The notes beneath the pieces are model-generated. The model was not told where the DNA came from. It did not search any database and saw nothing but the letters and a program-made list of their open reading frames with translations. 64,000 nucleotides of DNA from Bacteroidales bacterium (GTDB lineage Bacteria > Bacteroidota > Bacteroidia > Bacteroidales > P3), in NCBI GenBank assembly GCA_016292015.1, contig JAEEZY010000001.1, forward strand, positions 50,582-114,581, in the 5' to 3' direction. Below are positions 23,849 through 33,197 of the stretch, in pieces. Positions within the stretch are counted from its first letter, which is position 1. Every line of letters begins with the position of its first letter. A program made the position numbers and the translations under genes.

Positions 23849-24535
23849 ATGATACAGATTGAGATTTGTGCGCCGGGGCGTACCTCGGCGGAGAATGCCA
23901 AAGCTGGCGGCGCCGGCAGGATAGAGCTGTGCGAAAACCTCAATATCGGGGGCACCACCCCGAGGATGGACGATGTCCAGTACTGCGTCCACGACCTGCA
24001 TCTGCGCACCCATGTGCTCATCCGTCCCCGTGGGGGCGACTTCTGCTACACCGACGAGGAGTATAATCAAATTCTCAGCGATATAAGGCGTTGTAAAGAG
24101 GCTGGGGCACAGTGTGTTGTGGTGGGATTTCTCACTTCAGACGGCAAGGTGGATATCGAACGCACGAAGGCTGCGGTTGCTGCCGCCGAAGGGATGGAGG
24201 TGACCTTCCATCGTGCGTTCGACCGCGTGGAAGACCCATACGAGGCGCTGGAAGAGGTGATAGGGTGCGGATGCCATCGCATCCTGACTTCCGGCTGCAA
24301 ACCTACGGCAGAAGAGGGAATAGAGGTGCTGCGTGAGCTGGTGAGAAGGGCCGACGGGAGAATAAAGATACTGGCGGGAAGCGGAGTCACTCCCGCAAAC
24401 GCAGCCAGGATAGTGAGTGAGACGGGCGTCGGAGAGATTCACGGCTCATGCAAACGGATTGATTGCAAGGGTAATGCGGTGACGGACACGCGTATCGTGA
24501 GGGAACTGTTGGAACGCTTGAATGTAAGACCTTAA
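23849..24535 (+). CDS. cutC: CutC family protein
   Basis: 228 residues, a TIM-barrel of the PF03932 family. Seen: IEICAPGRTSAENAKAGGAGRIELCENL (residues 3-30), IRPRGGDFCYTDEEY (about 58-72), VTFHRAFDRVEDP (about 117-129), and ILAGSGVTPANA near 176. Historically linked to copper homeostasis; the exact reaction is unsettled, and more recent family work suggests a different, enzymatic role. Only 24 bases separate it from the lipoprotein gene at 24560. Confidence 0.93.
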   Translation: MIQIEICAPGRTSAENAKAGGAGRIELCENLNIGGTTPRMDDVQYCVHDLHLRTHVLIRPRGGDFCYTDEEYNQILSDIRRCKEAGAQCVVVGFLTSDGKVDIERTKAAVAAAEGMEVTFHRAFDRVEDPYEALEEVIGCGCHRILTSGCKPTAEEGIEVLRELVRRADGRIKILAGSGVTPANAARIVSETGVGEIHGSCKRIDCKGNAVTDTRIVRELLERLNVRP

Positions 24536-24559
24536 CCTTAAACTGAAAGTATTATCATT

Positions 24560-27205
24560 ATGAGACGTATAAGTTATTTCTTTATCTTGCTTGGAATCAG
24601 CGTCTGCCTTATGGTGACGGCTGGCTGCTCCAAGAAAAAACATTTCATCTCTGACAAGAACTACCGCACTCAGGTGCACGAGGATTACCTGAACCGCACT
24701 CAGCTGGCTGAGGGGCGCAGCCAGGCACTCTTCGCGGGTATGGACACCCTCGGGGTCAGGGAGCGCGAGGCTATGGAGTTTCTATATGCTTATATGCCCT
24801 ACAGCGACTTGGCCGACTACGATTTCGCATATTTCTTGAAACAAGTGCGTTACGCGTTCAAGGCGCAGCAGGAGATGGCTTGGGGCAAGGAGGTGCCGGA
24901 AGATATCTTCCGCCATTTTGTCTTGCCTTATCGTGTTAATAACGAGAACCTTGACACAGCGAGGATGTATATGTACGAGGTGCTGAAAGAGCGGGTGAAA
25001 GGGCTGACGATGGAGGAGGCGGCGCTGGAGGTGAACCACTGGTGTCACGAGCATGTGGCCTACAGAGGCGCCGACGCCCGCACGTCGGCGCCGCTGGCTA
25101 CGATGAAGACCTCGTTGGGCCGCTGCGGCGAGGAGAGCACCTTCGCTGTGGCTGCGTTGCGTTCGGTGGGCATCCCTGCACGCCAGTGTTATACGCCACG
25201 TTGGGCACATTGCGACGACAACCACGCATGGGTCGAGGTGTGGGTTTATAACCCCGAAACGAAAGCGGGCGAATGGAAATTCCTCGGTGCTTGCGAACCT
25301 GACCCGAAGCTCAACATGGGGTGGTTTGCCGAGCCCTCAAGCCGCTGCATGATGGTGCACACCAAGGCGTTCGGCCGCTATCATGGCGACGAGGAGGTGG
25401 TGAAAGGGACGGCTATGTACTCGGAGCTGAACCTGCTATCGCACTACGCACCCGTCTGCAAGGCGGTGGTGACGGTAACGGACGAGTCGGGCAAGCCGAA
25501 AAGCGGAGCTCAGGTGAGGTTCAAACTGTATAACTATGCTGAATACTACACACTTGCGACGATAAAAAGTGACGAGCAGGGGAAAGCCTGCCTTACTACG
25601 GGATTGGGCGACCTGCTGGTGTGGGCCAGCGACGGCGAACGGTTTGGATATGCGAAGATGGACACGCGGGCGAACAAAGAGTTGACGATAAAGCTCGACC
25701 ATCAGGTTGGGGAGGAATATGTGGAGAACCTGGATATCGTGCCTCCGGCGCCGAGCTGCGAGCTGACCAAGGCGACCGACGAGGAGCAGGCGGCCAACGG
25801 CAAACGAATTGAATATGAGGATTCGGTACGCGGAGCTTATGTGGCGACCTTCTGGTGCAACAGGGAGAGAAGCGAATGGGGGGTGAAAGCCAACGCGAAC
25901 ATCACGGAGGAGCAGATGGCTGAGATCATGCGCAGGTGTGAGGGCAACTACGAGGAGATAGCCCAGTTTCTGAACCGCCATACGGAGAAGACGGACTTCC
26001 CGCTCTACAGCTACCTCAAGTCGTATAGCGACAAGGACATGAGGGACATCACGGCCGACGTGCTCGAGGCCCACATCACGGAACCGGCTGCCAGCAGTCA
26101 GTTGTCGGCTGCCGTTTATGAAAAAGGGCTGCTGCCCGCGAGGGTGAGCAACGAGATGGTGAGAGGATGGAGGAAAGGGCTCGGAGAGGCGATGGAGCGC
26201 GAAGGGGTGAAGACGGTCAACCAGCTGATTGCATGGGTGAAAGAGAACGTGAAGGTGGACGATACGGGCAACTACTACAACTGTCCGATATCGCCTATGG
26301 GTGTGTATGAACTGCGCCATTCCGACGCCCACTCGCGCGATATCTTCTTCGTGGCCGCCTGCCGCTCGATGGGCATACCGTCATATATGGACAACGCAAC
26401 GGATCAGATATTTGTCGCACCCGACGGAGAATGGACGGAGGTGTCGTTTGCGGAGGGTGGGAAAGCAGAAAAGGAGAGTGACGGACAGAGCTCACTTACG
26501 GTCAAACTGTCAAGCAATCAGCCGATTGCTGATCCTCAATATTGGAAGCACTACACGATAGAACGTTATGAAGATGGCGACTTCGTGTCGCTCGACTATG
26601 AGGACGACGAGCGGGTGGCGACCTTCCCCTACACGCTGACGCTCAAGCCGGGATACTACTGTCTATCGACGGGCAACCGCGACGAGAAAGGGAGCGTGAG
26701 GTCAAGGCTGGAGTTCTTCGAGCTGAGAGAAGGCGAGGCGAAAGAGATGGAGGTGATGATAAGAAACCTCACGGAAGGAGCAGGCGACGAGGTGGTGACG
26801 ATAGACAATGGCTTTGAGGTGATTGGAGGTATGGCCACCATCGAAGACTATGCCGGAGAGAAAGGCTTTATCTTTGTGTCGCTGGGCGACTACCGCGAGC
26901 CGTCGAAACATCTGGTGAAGGAGCTGATAGAGAAGCGAGAGCAGCTGGAACGCTGGGGTGGTATGATTTACCTTTTGGCGCCCGAAGGGGTGCCGGCGAT
27001 GAGCTGGGACATCCCGGGAGCGGATGTGGCGATATGGCGTAAGAGCTTGGACGACCCGCTGGAGAAGATGCTGGTGAAAGAGCTGGGAATCAGCGAGCCG
27101 GTGGTCTATCCTGTGGTGGCGTTGGTCAAAGGCGACGGACGGGTGACGTTCCACTCGAACGGCTACAAGATAGGCGTTGTCGAGCAGATGTTACGCCAGC
27201 TCTGA
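24560..27205 (+). CDS. Transglutaminase-like domain lipoprotein
   Basis: 881 residues. Lipobox Cys23 (VTAGC). A transglutaminase-core domain follows at about 150-260 with Cys189 (LGRCGEEST) and His222 (DDNHAWVEVWV) in the papain-like order. A beta-sandwich (PKSGAQVRFKLYNY, about 313) and a second degenerate transglutaminase-like part (SRDIFFVAACRSMGIPSYMDNATDQIF, about 592-618, without the Cys-Gly pair) follow. The C-terminus has a thioredoxin-like FIFVSLGDYREPSKH. By family such proteins are surface or periplasmic peptidase or crosslinking enzymes. The 7-bp repeat family appears at about 26085-26115. It overlaps the converging WbqC-like gene by 15 bases. Confidence 0.85.
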   Translation: MRRISYFFILLGISVCLMVTAGCSKKKHFISDKNYRTQVHEDYLNRTQLAEGRSQALFAGMDTLGVREREAMEFLYAYMPYSDLADYDFAYFLKQVRYAFKAQQEMAWGKEVPEDIFRHFVLPYRVNNENLDTARMYMYEVLKERVKGLTMEEAALEVNHWCHEHVAYRGADARTSAPLATMKTSLGRCGEESTFAVAALRSVGIPARQCYTPRWAHCDDNHAWVEVWVYNPETKAGEWKFLGACEPDPKLNMGWFAEPSSRCMMVHTKAFGRYHGDEEVVKGTAMYSELNLLSHYAPVCKAVVTVTDESGKPKSGAQVRFKLYNYAEYYTLATIKSDEQGKACLTTGLGDLLVWASDGERFGYAKMDTRANKELTIKLDHQVGEEYVENLDIVPPAPSCELTKATDEEQAANGKRIEYEDSVRGAYVATFWCNRERSEWGVKANANITEEQMAEIMRRCEGNYEEIAQFLNRHTEKTDFPLYSYLKSYSDKDMRDITADVLEAHITEPAASSQLSAAVYEKGLLPARVSNEMVRGWRKGLGEAMEREGVKTVNQLIAWVKENVKVDDTGNYYNCPISPMGVYELRHSDAHSRDIFFVAACRSMGIPSYMDNATDQIFVAPDGEWTEVSFAEGGKAEKESDGQSSLTVKLSSNQPIADPQYWKHYTIERYEDGDFVSLDYEDDERVATFPYTLTLKPGYYCLSTGNRDEKGSVRSRLEFFELREGEAKEMEVMIRNLTEGAGDEVVTIDNGFEVIGGMATIEDYAGEKGFIFVSLGDYREPSKHLVKELIEKREQLERWGGMIYLLAPEGVPAMSWDIPGADVAIWRKSLDDPLEKMLVKELGISEPVVYPVVALVKGDGRVTFHSNGYKIGVVEQMLRQL

Positions 27206-27949
27206 TTGAGGTAATTGCTCAAGATATTTCTTGGCTTCTGCCGGCCCGATATTGAAGAGGAGGTCTATTATGCTGAGGTTGGGGCAGAAACCGAGCCTGT
27301 CGGCCCAAAGTTGGTAGTACTTTAATTGCTTGAATGCTTGAATGCTTGAATGCCTCCTTTCGGAGTCATTGTCTCTGCGGCTCGGCAATACTTGAGCAAG
27401 CTCAGTATTGCTCTCGCTCTTGTGAGACAATTGCGTTAGTGGGTTCGCTTCGCTTGAGGGGTTGTGGGCGAACATATTCCGCATATCCAACTGCTGGTTG
27501 CTGGCTGCCTGCTGAGGGGGGACATAATCCTCACTATACTGTAGCTGGCAAGAGATGTTGAGCTTGGCGAGGAGGTAACGCATGATCTCGCTGTTGAGGT
27601 CGATGAGGCGGTCGTGGCGACGAAGCAGGATAGCCTTCAGGTCGTCCCAGAGATAGAGGAAGTAGGGAGTCATGCTGTAAGCTGATTCTATGGCTCTTAT
27701 GTGCTGGATGTTCCACCTCTCGGCATAGGAGATGGTTATGTCGGAAGTGGGGGTGTGGTTGCCTGAGGTGCGCACGACGGGGACGCTCAGCCGCATGATG
27801 CCGTTGGCGGTCATGATCTCGCAACGGTTGCGGTGGGTCTGCTTGGGATAGGTCTCGTGGATCTCGATGGTGGCGCAAGGGCTCTTGAGCAGAAGCGCAA
27901 CATAGCTGAGCGGAGGCAGGTAGGAGGTGGGAAGGAGCAATTGATTCAT
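27191..27949 (-). CDS. WbqC-like family protein with repeat-derived insertion
   Basis: 252 residues. The N-terminal part (LLLPTSYLPPLSYVALLLKS, ETYPKQTHRNRCEIMTANG, PYFLYLWDDLKAIL) and the end (LGFCPNLSIIDLLFNIGPAE) match the WbqC-like group of Bacteroidota; related proteins lie in surface-polysaccharide loci but the reaction is unproven. Residues about 140-208 are unlike the family and coincide with DNA repeats: a 7-bp array (27493-27520), GGTTCGCTTCGCTTGA, and TGCTTGAA units followed by GGAGTCATTGTCTCTGC (27325-27384). All are in frame, making the protein about 45 residues longer than usual. A -7 box lies 5 bases before the ATG. Confidence 0.75.
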   Translation of the reverse strand: MNQLLLPTSYLPPLSYVALLLKSPCATIEIHETYPKQTHRNRCEIMTANGIMRLSVPVVRTSGNHTPTSDITISYAERWNIQHIRAIESAYSMTPYFLYLWDDLKAILLRRHDRLIDLNSEIMRYLLAKLNISCQLQYSEDYVPPQQAASNQQLDMRNMFAHNPSSEANPLTQLSHKSESNTELAQVLPSRRDNDSERRHSSIQAFKQLKYYQLWADRLGFCPNLSIIDLLFNIGPAEAKKYLEQLPQSELA

Positions 27950-27953
27950 GGTG

Positions 27954-27961
27954 CAAAGGTA
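27954..27961 (-). promoter_or_regulatory. -7 box almost at the start codon of the WbqC-like gene
   Basis: TACCTTTG on the minus strand, only 4 bases from ATG 27949, which implies a leaderless or nearly leaderless transcript unless the true start is internal. Confidence 0.5.
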
Positions 27962-28123
27962 TTAGATTTTCGACGATAAACGCAATTTTTTTGGCGGAAA
28001 AAAGTTAATTATAGTGATTAGTGATAGGTAATTAGTGACTCGACAAATGGAATTGGTCCACATTGTTAAACAATTACACACAACATAGCTACAACTTTTT
28101 TACTTAACCAACGAAATCCATTC

Positions 28124-29389
28124 ATGGATGTAGAAGTATTCAAATTCGGCGGAGCATCAGTCAACAGCGCGCAAGCTGTACAGAATATGGCCTCGATAGT
28201 CAAGAGGTATCATGACGCCGGGCGGAAGATGGTGATAGTGGTGTCGGCGATGGGGAAGACCACGAACGCCTTGGAGCAGCTTGTGCCCAACGCGAAGCCG
28301 GAGGACGAGCAGGAGATAGTGTACAAGAACCTCGTGGAATATCATCTGCAGATTGTGAGGCATCTCTTTCCGAATCCGGCGGACTTGCTGTACGACAAGC
28401 TGAGAGTGCTTTTTGCGGACTTGGAGAAGAGCCGGAGGAGTGGCTCGGGAGCTTATAACTATGACTACGACCAGGTGGTGTCGTTCGGCGAATTGCTCTC
28501 GACGACCATCATAAGTGCGTATTTGAAGCAATGCGGTGTTGAGAACCAGTGGGTTGACGTGAGGAAGATAATTGTGACGGACGGGATGAATCGTTGTGCG
28601 CAGGTGGATTGGAGACGGACGATGGAGAACAGAGAGTTGTTGGAGCAGACGCTGAAGGGAGGGTCGATAGTGACGCAGGGGTTCATAGCGGCATCGAAAG
28701 AAGGAGACACCACGACGCTCGGCAGAGAGGGTTCGGATTATACGGCTGCGGTGCTTTCGTATATGCTGGATGTGAAGCGGATGACGATATGGAAGGATGT
28801 GCCGGGATTCCTGAATGCCGACCCCAAGTACTTCCCCGACACGGTGAAGATAGAGGAGATGCCCTACCACGAGGCCATCGAGCAAGCCTACTACGGTGCT
28901 TCGGTGATACATCCCAAGACGATAAAACCGCTGCAAAACAAGCAGATACCCCTATACATAAAGTCTTTCATCAACCCAGAGGCAGAGGGTTCGACCGTGG
29001 GACCTTACGAGGTCATCAAGCCGCAGATACCGCTATATATCTTCAAAGAGAATCAGGTGCTTATGTCTATAATGCCCAAGGATTTCTCGTTCATAGCGGA
29101 GGAGAATCTGCAGAAGATATTCTCGATACTGTCGCAGGTTGGAGTGAGCGTGAACCTGATGCAGAATTCGGCGTTGAGTTTCTCGATATGCATAGATTAC
29201 AACAAGATACTCATCGACCAGCTTATCGAGCGTTTAAGTGCTGATTTCAAGGTGCGTTACAACAGAGAGATGGAGTTGGTGACGGTGCGCCACTACACGC
29301 GGGAGATTATCGACTCGATAGTTGCGGGGAGGAAGGTGTTTCTGGAGCAGCGCAGCCGCGACACCGCCCAGCTGGTGGTGGAGAACTGA
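28124..29389 (+). CDS. Aspartate kinase
   Basis: 421 residues, monofunctional. The kinase makes aspartyl-4-phosphate, the first step toward lysine, threonine and methionine. Seen: KFGGASVNSAQA (7-18), VVSAMGKTTNALEQL (39-53), GREGSDYTAAVLSYML (about 199-214) and VPGFLNADP (about 226). Two ACT-type segments form the C-terminus (IFSILSQVGVSVNLMQNSALSFSICID, about 337-363), where lysine or threonine feedback would act. No homoserine dehydrogenase is fused. The 90-base leader shows no riboswitch; it holds a short 7-bp array (28014-28040). Confidence 0.95.
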   Translation: MDVEVFKFGGASVNSAQAVQNMASIVKRYHDAGRKMVIVVSAMGKTTNALEQLVPNAKPEDEQEIVYKNLVEYHLQIVRHLFPNPADLLYDKLRVLFADLEKSRRSGSGAYNYDYDQVVSFGELLSTTIISAYLKQCGVENQWVDVRKIIVTDGMNRCAQVDWRRTMENRELLEQTLKGGSIVTQGFIAASKEGDTTTLGREGSDYTAAVLSYMLDVKRMTIWKDVPGFLNADPKYFPDTVKIEEMPYHEAIEQAYYGASVIHPKTIKPLQNKQIPLYIKSFINPEAEGSTVGPYEVIKPQIPLYIFKENQVLMSIMPKDFSFIAEENLQKIFSILSQVGVSVNLMQNSALSFSICIDYNKILIDQLIERLSADFKVRYNREMELVTVRHYTREIIDSIVAGRKVFLEQRSRDTAQLVVEN

Positions 29390-29425
29390 ACCCTTAAGGA
29401 GGGGTTGTGTCTGTGATTTACGGTG

Positions 29426-30472
29426 TTATTTATTTGCAGATGTGAGGATTGCGTCACGTATCTCGTTGTCGTTCACGGAGACGTCGATTACCGGAACGCC
29501 AGGGGCCTGCAGCAAGACAAACAGCGTTTCGTTGTCGGCTCTTTTCTTGTCGTTGCGCATTAGTTCCAGCAGCTGTTCTATCTCCTTGAGAGTAAGATGA
29601 GGCAGCGCTATGCGCTTTGTGAGCCAGCTGCGGTATTGGCTGTAGCACGCATGGTCGAGTCCTAGTTTCTTTGTAGAGAGGTACAAGGCATAGAGTATGC
29701 CGATACCGACGGCTTCGCCGTGACTCATCTCTTTCTGTTGGCCAATATAGTAAGCCTCCAGAGCGTGGCCGATGGTGTGGCCGAAGTTCAACATTTTGCG
29801 TAATCCATGGTCTTCGGGGTCTTCTTTGACGACTGATTGCTTGAAGTTTACGCAGTAGGGTAGGAGGTCTTCAAGGTCAGAGAGGTTTTGATTCTGCCAG
29901 TTCTCACGACCAGTGAGCAGCAAGGTCTTCACCATCTCGTATTCGCCAGAGCGAATTTCGTTTTCAGGAAGGGTCTCTAAAAAGGCTGGTTCGATGCAGG
30001 TTATGATGGGGTTGCGAAAGCATCCAATCTGGTTTTTCACACCGTCGAGGTTGATGGCGGTCTTGCCTCCGATGGCGGCATCGATCATGGCGGTGAGGGA
30101 GGTGGGGACGTTGATGAAGTCGATGCCCCGTTTGTAGGTGGCGGCGACGAAGCCGCCGGCATCGCAGACACAGCCGCCTCCGAGGTTGACGATAACGGAG
30201 CTGCGGTCGGCCCCGCTCTCGAGGAGCGAGCCCCACACCTCGTGGATGATGGAGAGGTCTTTGCAGGCCTCGCCTACAGGCAGTTCGAGGAAGTCGGCCG
30301 ACTCCAGTTCGGGCACGTTATAGATAAGAGTGGGAAGACAATGTTCCAGGATGTTTGCGTCGGTCAGGATAAAGTATTTGCGTCTGTGATCGGGGTTGAG
30401 AGTTTTAAGTTTCTTGTCAAGAGACTTGAGCGACGACTGACGTCTTGGGAGAAGAATCTGTGTCTTGGTCAT
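29426..30472 (-). CDS. aroB: 3-dehydroquinate synthase
   Basis: 348 residues. It converts DAHP to 3-dehydroquinate in the shikimate pathway, using NAD+ and a metal. Seen: GGGCVCDAGGFVAATYKRGI (about 97-116), TAMIDAAIGGKTAIN (126-140), a Lys in GEYEMVKTLLLTG and the metal site LNFGHTIGHALE (about 228-239), with another His in SHGEAVGIGI. It is followed on the same strand by nothing closer than the + strand aspartate kinase end; comF lies upstream by 28 bases, so comF-aroB may be one transcript from queA on. Confidence 0.95.
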   Translation of the reverse strand: MTKTQILLPRRQSSLKSLDKKLKTLNPDHRRKYFILTDANILEHCLPTLIYNVPELESADFLELPVGEACKDLSIIHEVWGSLLESGADRSSVIVNLGGGCVCDAGGFVAATYKRGIDFINVPTSLTAMIDAAIGGKTAINLDGVKNQIGCFRNPIITCIEPAFLETLPENEIRSGEYEMVKTLLLTGRENWQNQNLSDLEDLLPYCVNFKQSVVKEDPEDHGLRKMLNFGHTIGHALEAYYIGQQKEMSHGEAVGIGILYALYLSTKKLGLDHACYSQYRSWLTKRIALPHLTLKEIEQLLELMRNDKKRADNETLFVLLQAPGVPVIDVSVNDNEIRDAILTSANK

Positions 30473-30500
30473 AATAATTCTTCGTTATTGATTTTAAGTC

Positions 30501-31199
30501 TTAATTTCCGGCGTAGGCAAGAGCGGCAACGCTCACACGCACACCTTCGGCTTGTGAGAGAGCGGCATAACAGGCTTTCACGGTAGAGCCCGTTGTTATA
30601 ACGTCGTCAACGAGGAGCACGTGTTTCCCGCATAGCCGTTTCAGATTGTGGGGTTTGAAGGCACCAGCCACATTTTCAGCGCGTTCCTGATGGCTTTTTC
30701 TTGTCTGAGTCGAGGTGTAGTGGCTACGTGCGATAAGGTGGTTTTCCAATGGTTTCGCCATTTTCTTAGCAATAGAGTAGCTGATTTCGCGGCTTTGGTT
30801 GTAGCCACGTTCCAGCCAACGCAGAGGATGTAAGGGTACGGGTATAATTATGTCCACGTCGTCGAAGCGGTGAGAAGCAATGATAGATTCTGCAAGTTGG
30901 CGTCCGAAATGGTGAGCCAGTTTCAGGTTGCCATAGTATTTGATAGCGTGGATGATGTGTTGCGACACTTCATTTTTCTCATAGTACATCAGAGCCGTTG
31001 CCTTCACGTGAGCGATAGAGCCTTCAAGCAGCAATTCCAGAGGGTTGTCGGTCATTGTGGCGAAGCAGGTGTAGGGGATGTGGCTGACACACTCGATGCA
31101 AAGCATACGCTCGTCGCCCACAAGAAGATTGCCGCAGGAAGCGCACTTCGGTGAGTACATCGCATTGAGCAGGTCTTTCAGCGGATTGAAAGCGTACAT
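30501..31199 (-). CDS. comF: ComF-family phosphoribosyltransferase-like protein
   Basis: 232 residues. An N-terminal zinc-finger-like pair (CASCGNLL and LCIECVSHI) and a type I phosphoribosyltransferase site near the end (KHVLLVDDVITTGSTVKAC, about 198-216). In competent bacteria ComF is needed for DNA uptake or its processing; in Bacteroidota its role is not defined. Its start lies 7 bases from the end of queA. Confidence 0.9.
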   Translation of the reverse strand: MYAFNPLKDLLNAMYSPKCASCGNLLVGDERMLCIECVSHIPYTCFATMTDNPLELLLEGSIAHVKATALMYYEKNEVSQHIIHAIKYYGNLKLAHHFGRQLAESIIASHRFDDVDIIIPVPLHPLRWLERGYNQSREISYSIAKKMAKPLENHLIARSHYTSTQTRKSHQERAENVAGAFKPHNLKRLCGKHVLLVDDVITTGSTVKACYAALSQAEGVRVSVAALAYAGN

Positions 31200-31205
31200 A
31201 TAGCT

Positions 31206-32441
31206 TTAAGGTATGAACAGGCAGCTGTCGCCGTAGCTCAGGAAGCGGAAGTTGTTGTCCAGAGCGAACCGATAACATTTCTTCCAGTTGTCGCCTATGA
31301 GGGCTGAAACCAGGAGGAGCAAGGTGCTCTTGGGTTGATGGAAGTTGGTTATCATACCATTGATTACATGGTAGTTGTAGCCAGGTGCGATGATGAGCTG
31401 TGTCTCGCCCATGAGGATGTCGGCATCGTGATGAGCCATCCAGTCGAGCACGTTGGAGTAGGACTTGCGAAAATCAACCTCGAGAGGGTTGTTATATGGC
31501 TCCCATTGGGAGACGTGCATGGCGTCGATGGAAGGGGTGCCTTCCAGCTGCACTCCGAACCAATAGATTGATTCCAAGGTGCGAACGCTTGTGGTGCCAA
31601 CGGCAATGAGAGGTTTCCCGTAGTGGTTTAAGATGTTCTGTATAGAGGTGCGTTTTACGACGATTTTCTCGGTGTGCATCTCGTGTCCGCCGATGGTGTC
31701 GCTGCTGACGGGTTTGAAGGTGCCGGCGCCGACGTGAAGGGTGAGGAATTCGGTCTTGATACCTTTAGATTTCAGTCGGTTGAACACCTCGTCGGAGAAA
31801 TGCAGCCCAGCGGTGGGGGCGGCCACCGAGCCTTCAGGGTTGGCATAGACCGTTTGGTAGCGAGTGTTGTCGTCAGACTCGGCTTCGCGGTTGAGGTAGG
31901 GCGGCAGAGGGATAACCCCAGCCTGCTCAATCACCTCAGCGAAGCTGATGCCCCCTGACCAGCTGAAATCTATTATCCAGGCGTTGCCCACGGCCTCCCT
32001 GCGGGTGGCGGTGAGGGTGAAGGTGGCTTGTGGCTGGTGACCTGTGACTTGTGAGAGCTGGCTGTTGACCGCTTTTGTCAAGCTTCCGCCTTTCCACTTC
32101 TTGTTGTTTCCGACGAAGCAGAGCCATGTGCAATGCTCGCGTTGCTCGAAGGCTTCGGAGATGGCGGTTTGGTAGGGTTCGAGGCAGAATATCTCAATAG
32201 TGGAGCCCGTTTCTTTCTGGAACATCAGGCGAGCGTGGATGACCTTGGTGTTGTTGAGGACGAGCAAGGTGTCGTCGGGCAAGAGGTCCGGGATGTTGCA
32301 GAAGGTATTCTCGGTTATTGTACCGTTCTTGAAAACAAGCAGTTTTGACTGGTCGCGTTGCGAGAGAGGGTACTTGGCGATGCGCTCTTCAGGCAGAGGG
32401 TAATCGTAGTCAGCGATGGCTATCGTCTTAGGGTCAGACAT
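31206..32441 (-). CDS. queA: S-adenosylmethionine:tRNA ribosyltransferase-isomerase
   Basis: 411 residues. It transfers the ribosyl part of SAM to preQ1 in tRNA in queuosine synthesis. Seen: YDYPLPEERIAKYPLSQRDQSKLLV (12-36), APTAGLHFSDEVFNRL (about 209-224), EFLTLHVGAGTFKPV and the end FHQPKSTLLLLVSALIG. A loop after KKWKGGSLTKA carries the extra VNSQLSQVTGHQPQATF, encoded by a 7-bp-period repeat (about 32024-32070). It overlaps pssA by 8 bases, so the two are coupled. Confidence 0.95.
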   Translation of the reverse strand: MSDPKTIAIADYDYPLPEERIAKYPLSQRDQSKLLVFKNGTITENTFCNIPDLLPDDTLLVLNNTKVIHARLMFQKETGSTIEIFCLEPYQTAISEAFEQREHCTWLCFVGNNKKWKGGSLTKAVNSQLSQVTGHQPQATFTLTATRREAVGNAWIIDFSWSGGISFAEVIEQAGVIPLPPYLNREAESDDNTRYQTVYANPEGSVAAPTAGLHFSDEVFNRLKSKGIKTEFLTLHVGAGTFKPVSSDTIGGHEMHTEKIVVKRTSIQNILNHYGKPLIAVGTTSVRTLESIYWFGVQLEGTPSIDAMHVSQWEPYNNPLEVDFRKSYSNVLDWMAHHDADILMGETQLIIAPGYNYHVINGMITNFHQPKSTLLLLVSALIGDNWKKCYRFALDNNFRFLSYGDSCLFIP

Positions 32442-33174
32442 GTTTCACGAGATAAAAGGTGGCAACAGAGAGGATAACATACCAAAGAATGATGAAAAGG
32501 ATACCGATAACACCGAAAAGAACCAGCAGTAACAAACAAGAAATCAGAAATATAAAACGGACTTTGTTGTCGTTCCATTTCAAGGTTTTGAATTTGAGGG
32601 CGAACAGGGGTATTTCGGAAACCATAAGCACGCTGCAAATCAGAGCGAGGACGGCCAGGACAAGAGATCCTGTGGGAGAAAACAGGAAAACGGGGAGGTC
32701 GGGCAGTTTGACGAGAGCGACGGAGTACCAGTGAGGGCAGTTGCAATAGAATCCGATGCAGGCCCAGACGAGGGCGTTGGACGGAGCGGGAAGGCCGAGG
32801 AACGAGGTTGACTGGCGGGAGTCGAGGTTGAATTTAGCCAGGCGCCAAGCGGCAGCCAGAGGAATAAGCAAAGCCGAGAAAGCTATCCAGCCAGGCGAGG
32901 CATGATGCAGGAGGATATAGAAGAGGATGAAGCCCGGAGCCACGCCAGAGGTGACCAGGTCGGCCAGAGAATCCAATTCTTTGCCCATAGGCGAAGCCAC
33001 CTTCAAGGCACGAGCGGCAAGGCCGTCGAAGAAGTCGAAGAAGATGCCCAGCAGGATGAAGATGGCTGCGAAATGCAGCTGTCCCAGCACAGCCTGCCAG
33101 GCGGCGATGGTGCCGCAAAGCAGATTGAGAAGCGTGATGCAGTTAGGAATGTTGCGTTTGATGGAGTGGAACAT
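32434..33174 (-). CDS. pssA: CDP-diacylglycerol-serine O-phosphatidyltransferase
   Basis: 246 residues and about 7-8 membrane segments. It makes phosphatidylserine, precursor of phosphatidylethanolamine. Seen: the CDP-alcohol phosphotransferase motif D-G-x2-A-R-x8-G-x3-D-x3-D at DGLAARALKVASPMGKELD (about 50-68, ending SLAD). The gene overlaps queA downstream. A psd gene is not in the window. Confidence 0.94.
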   Translation of the reverse strand: MFHSIKRNIPNCITLLNLLCGTIAAWQAVLGQLHFAAIFILLGIFFDFFDGLAARALKVASPMGKELDSLADLVTSGVAPGFILFYILLHHASPGWIAFSALLIPLAAAWRLAKFNLDSRQSTSFLGLPAPSNALVWACIGFYCNCPHWYSVALVKLPDLPVFLFSPTGSLVLAVLALICSVLMVSEIPLFALKFKTLKWNDNKVRFIFLISCLLLLVLFGVIGILFIILWYVILSVATFYLVKHV

Positions 33175-33197
33175 ATTATACTTATTGTATGCTAAAC

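Noticed and set aside
28014..28123. Lysine riboswitch before aspartate kinase
   Set aside because: The available leader is too short and shows only a 7-bp repeat and AT-rich bases.
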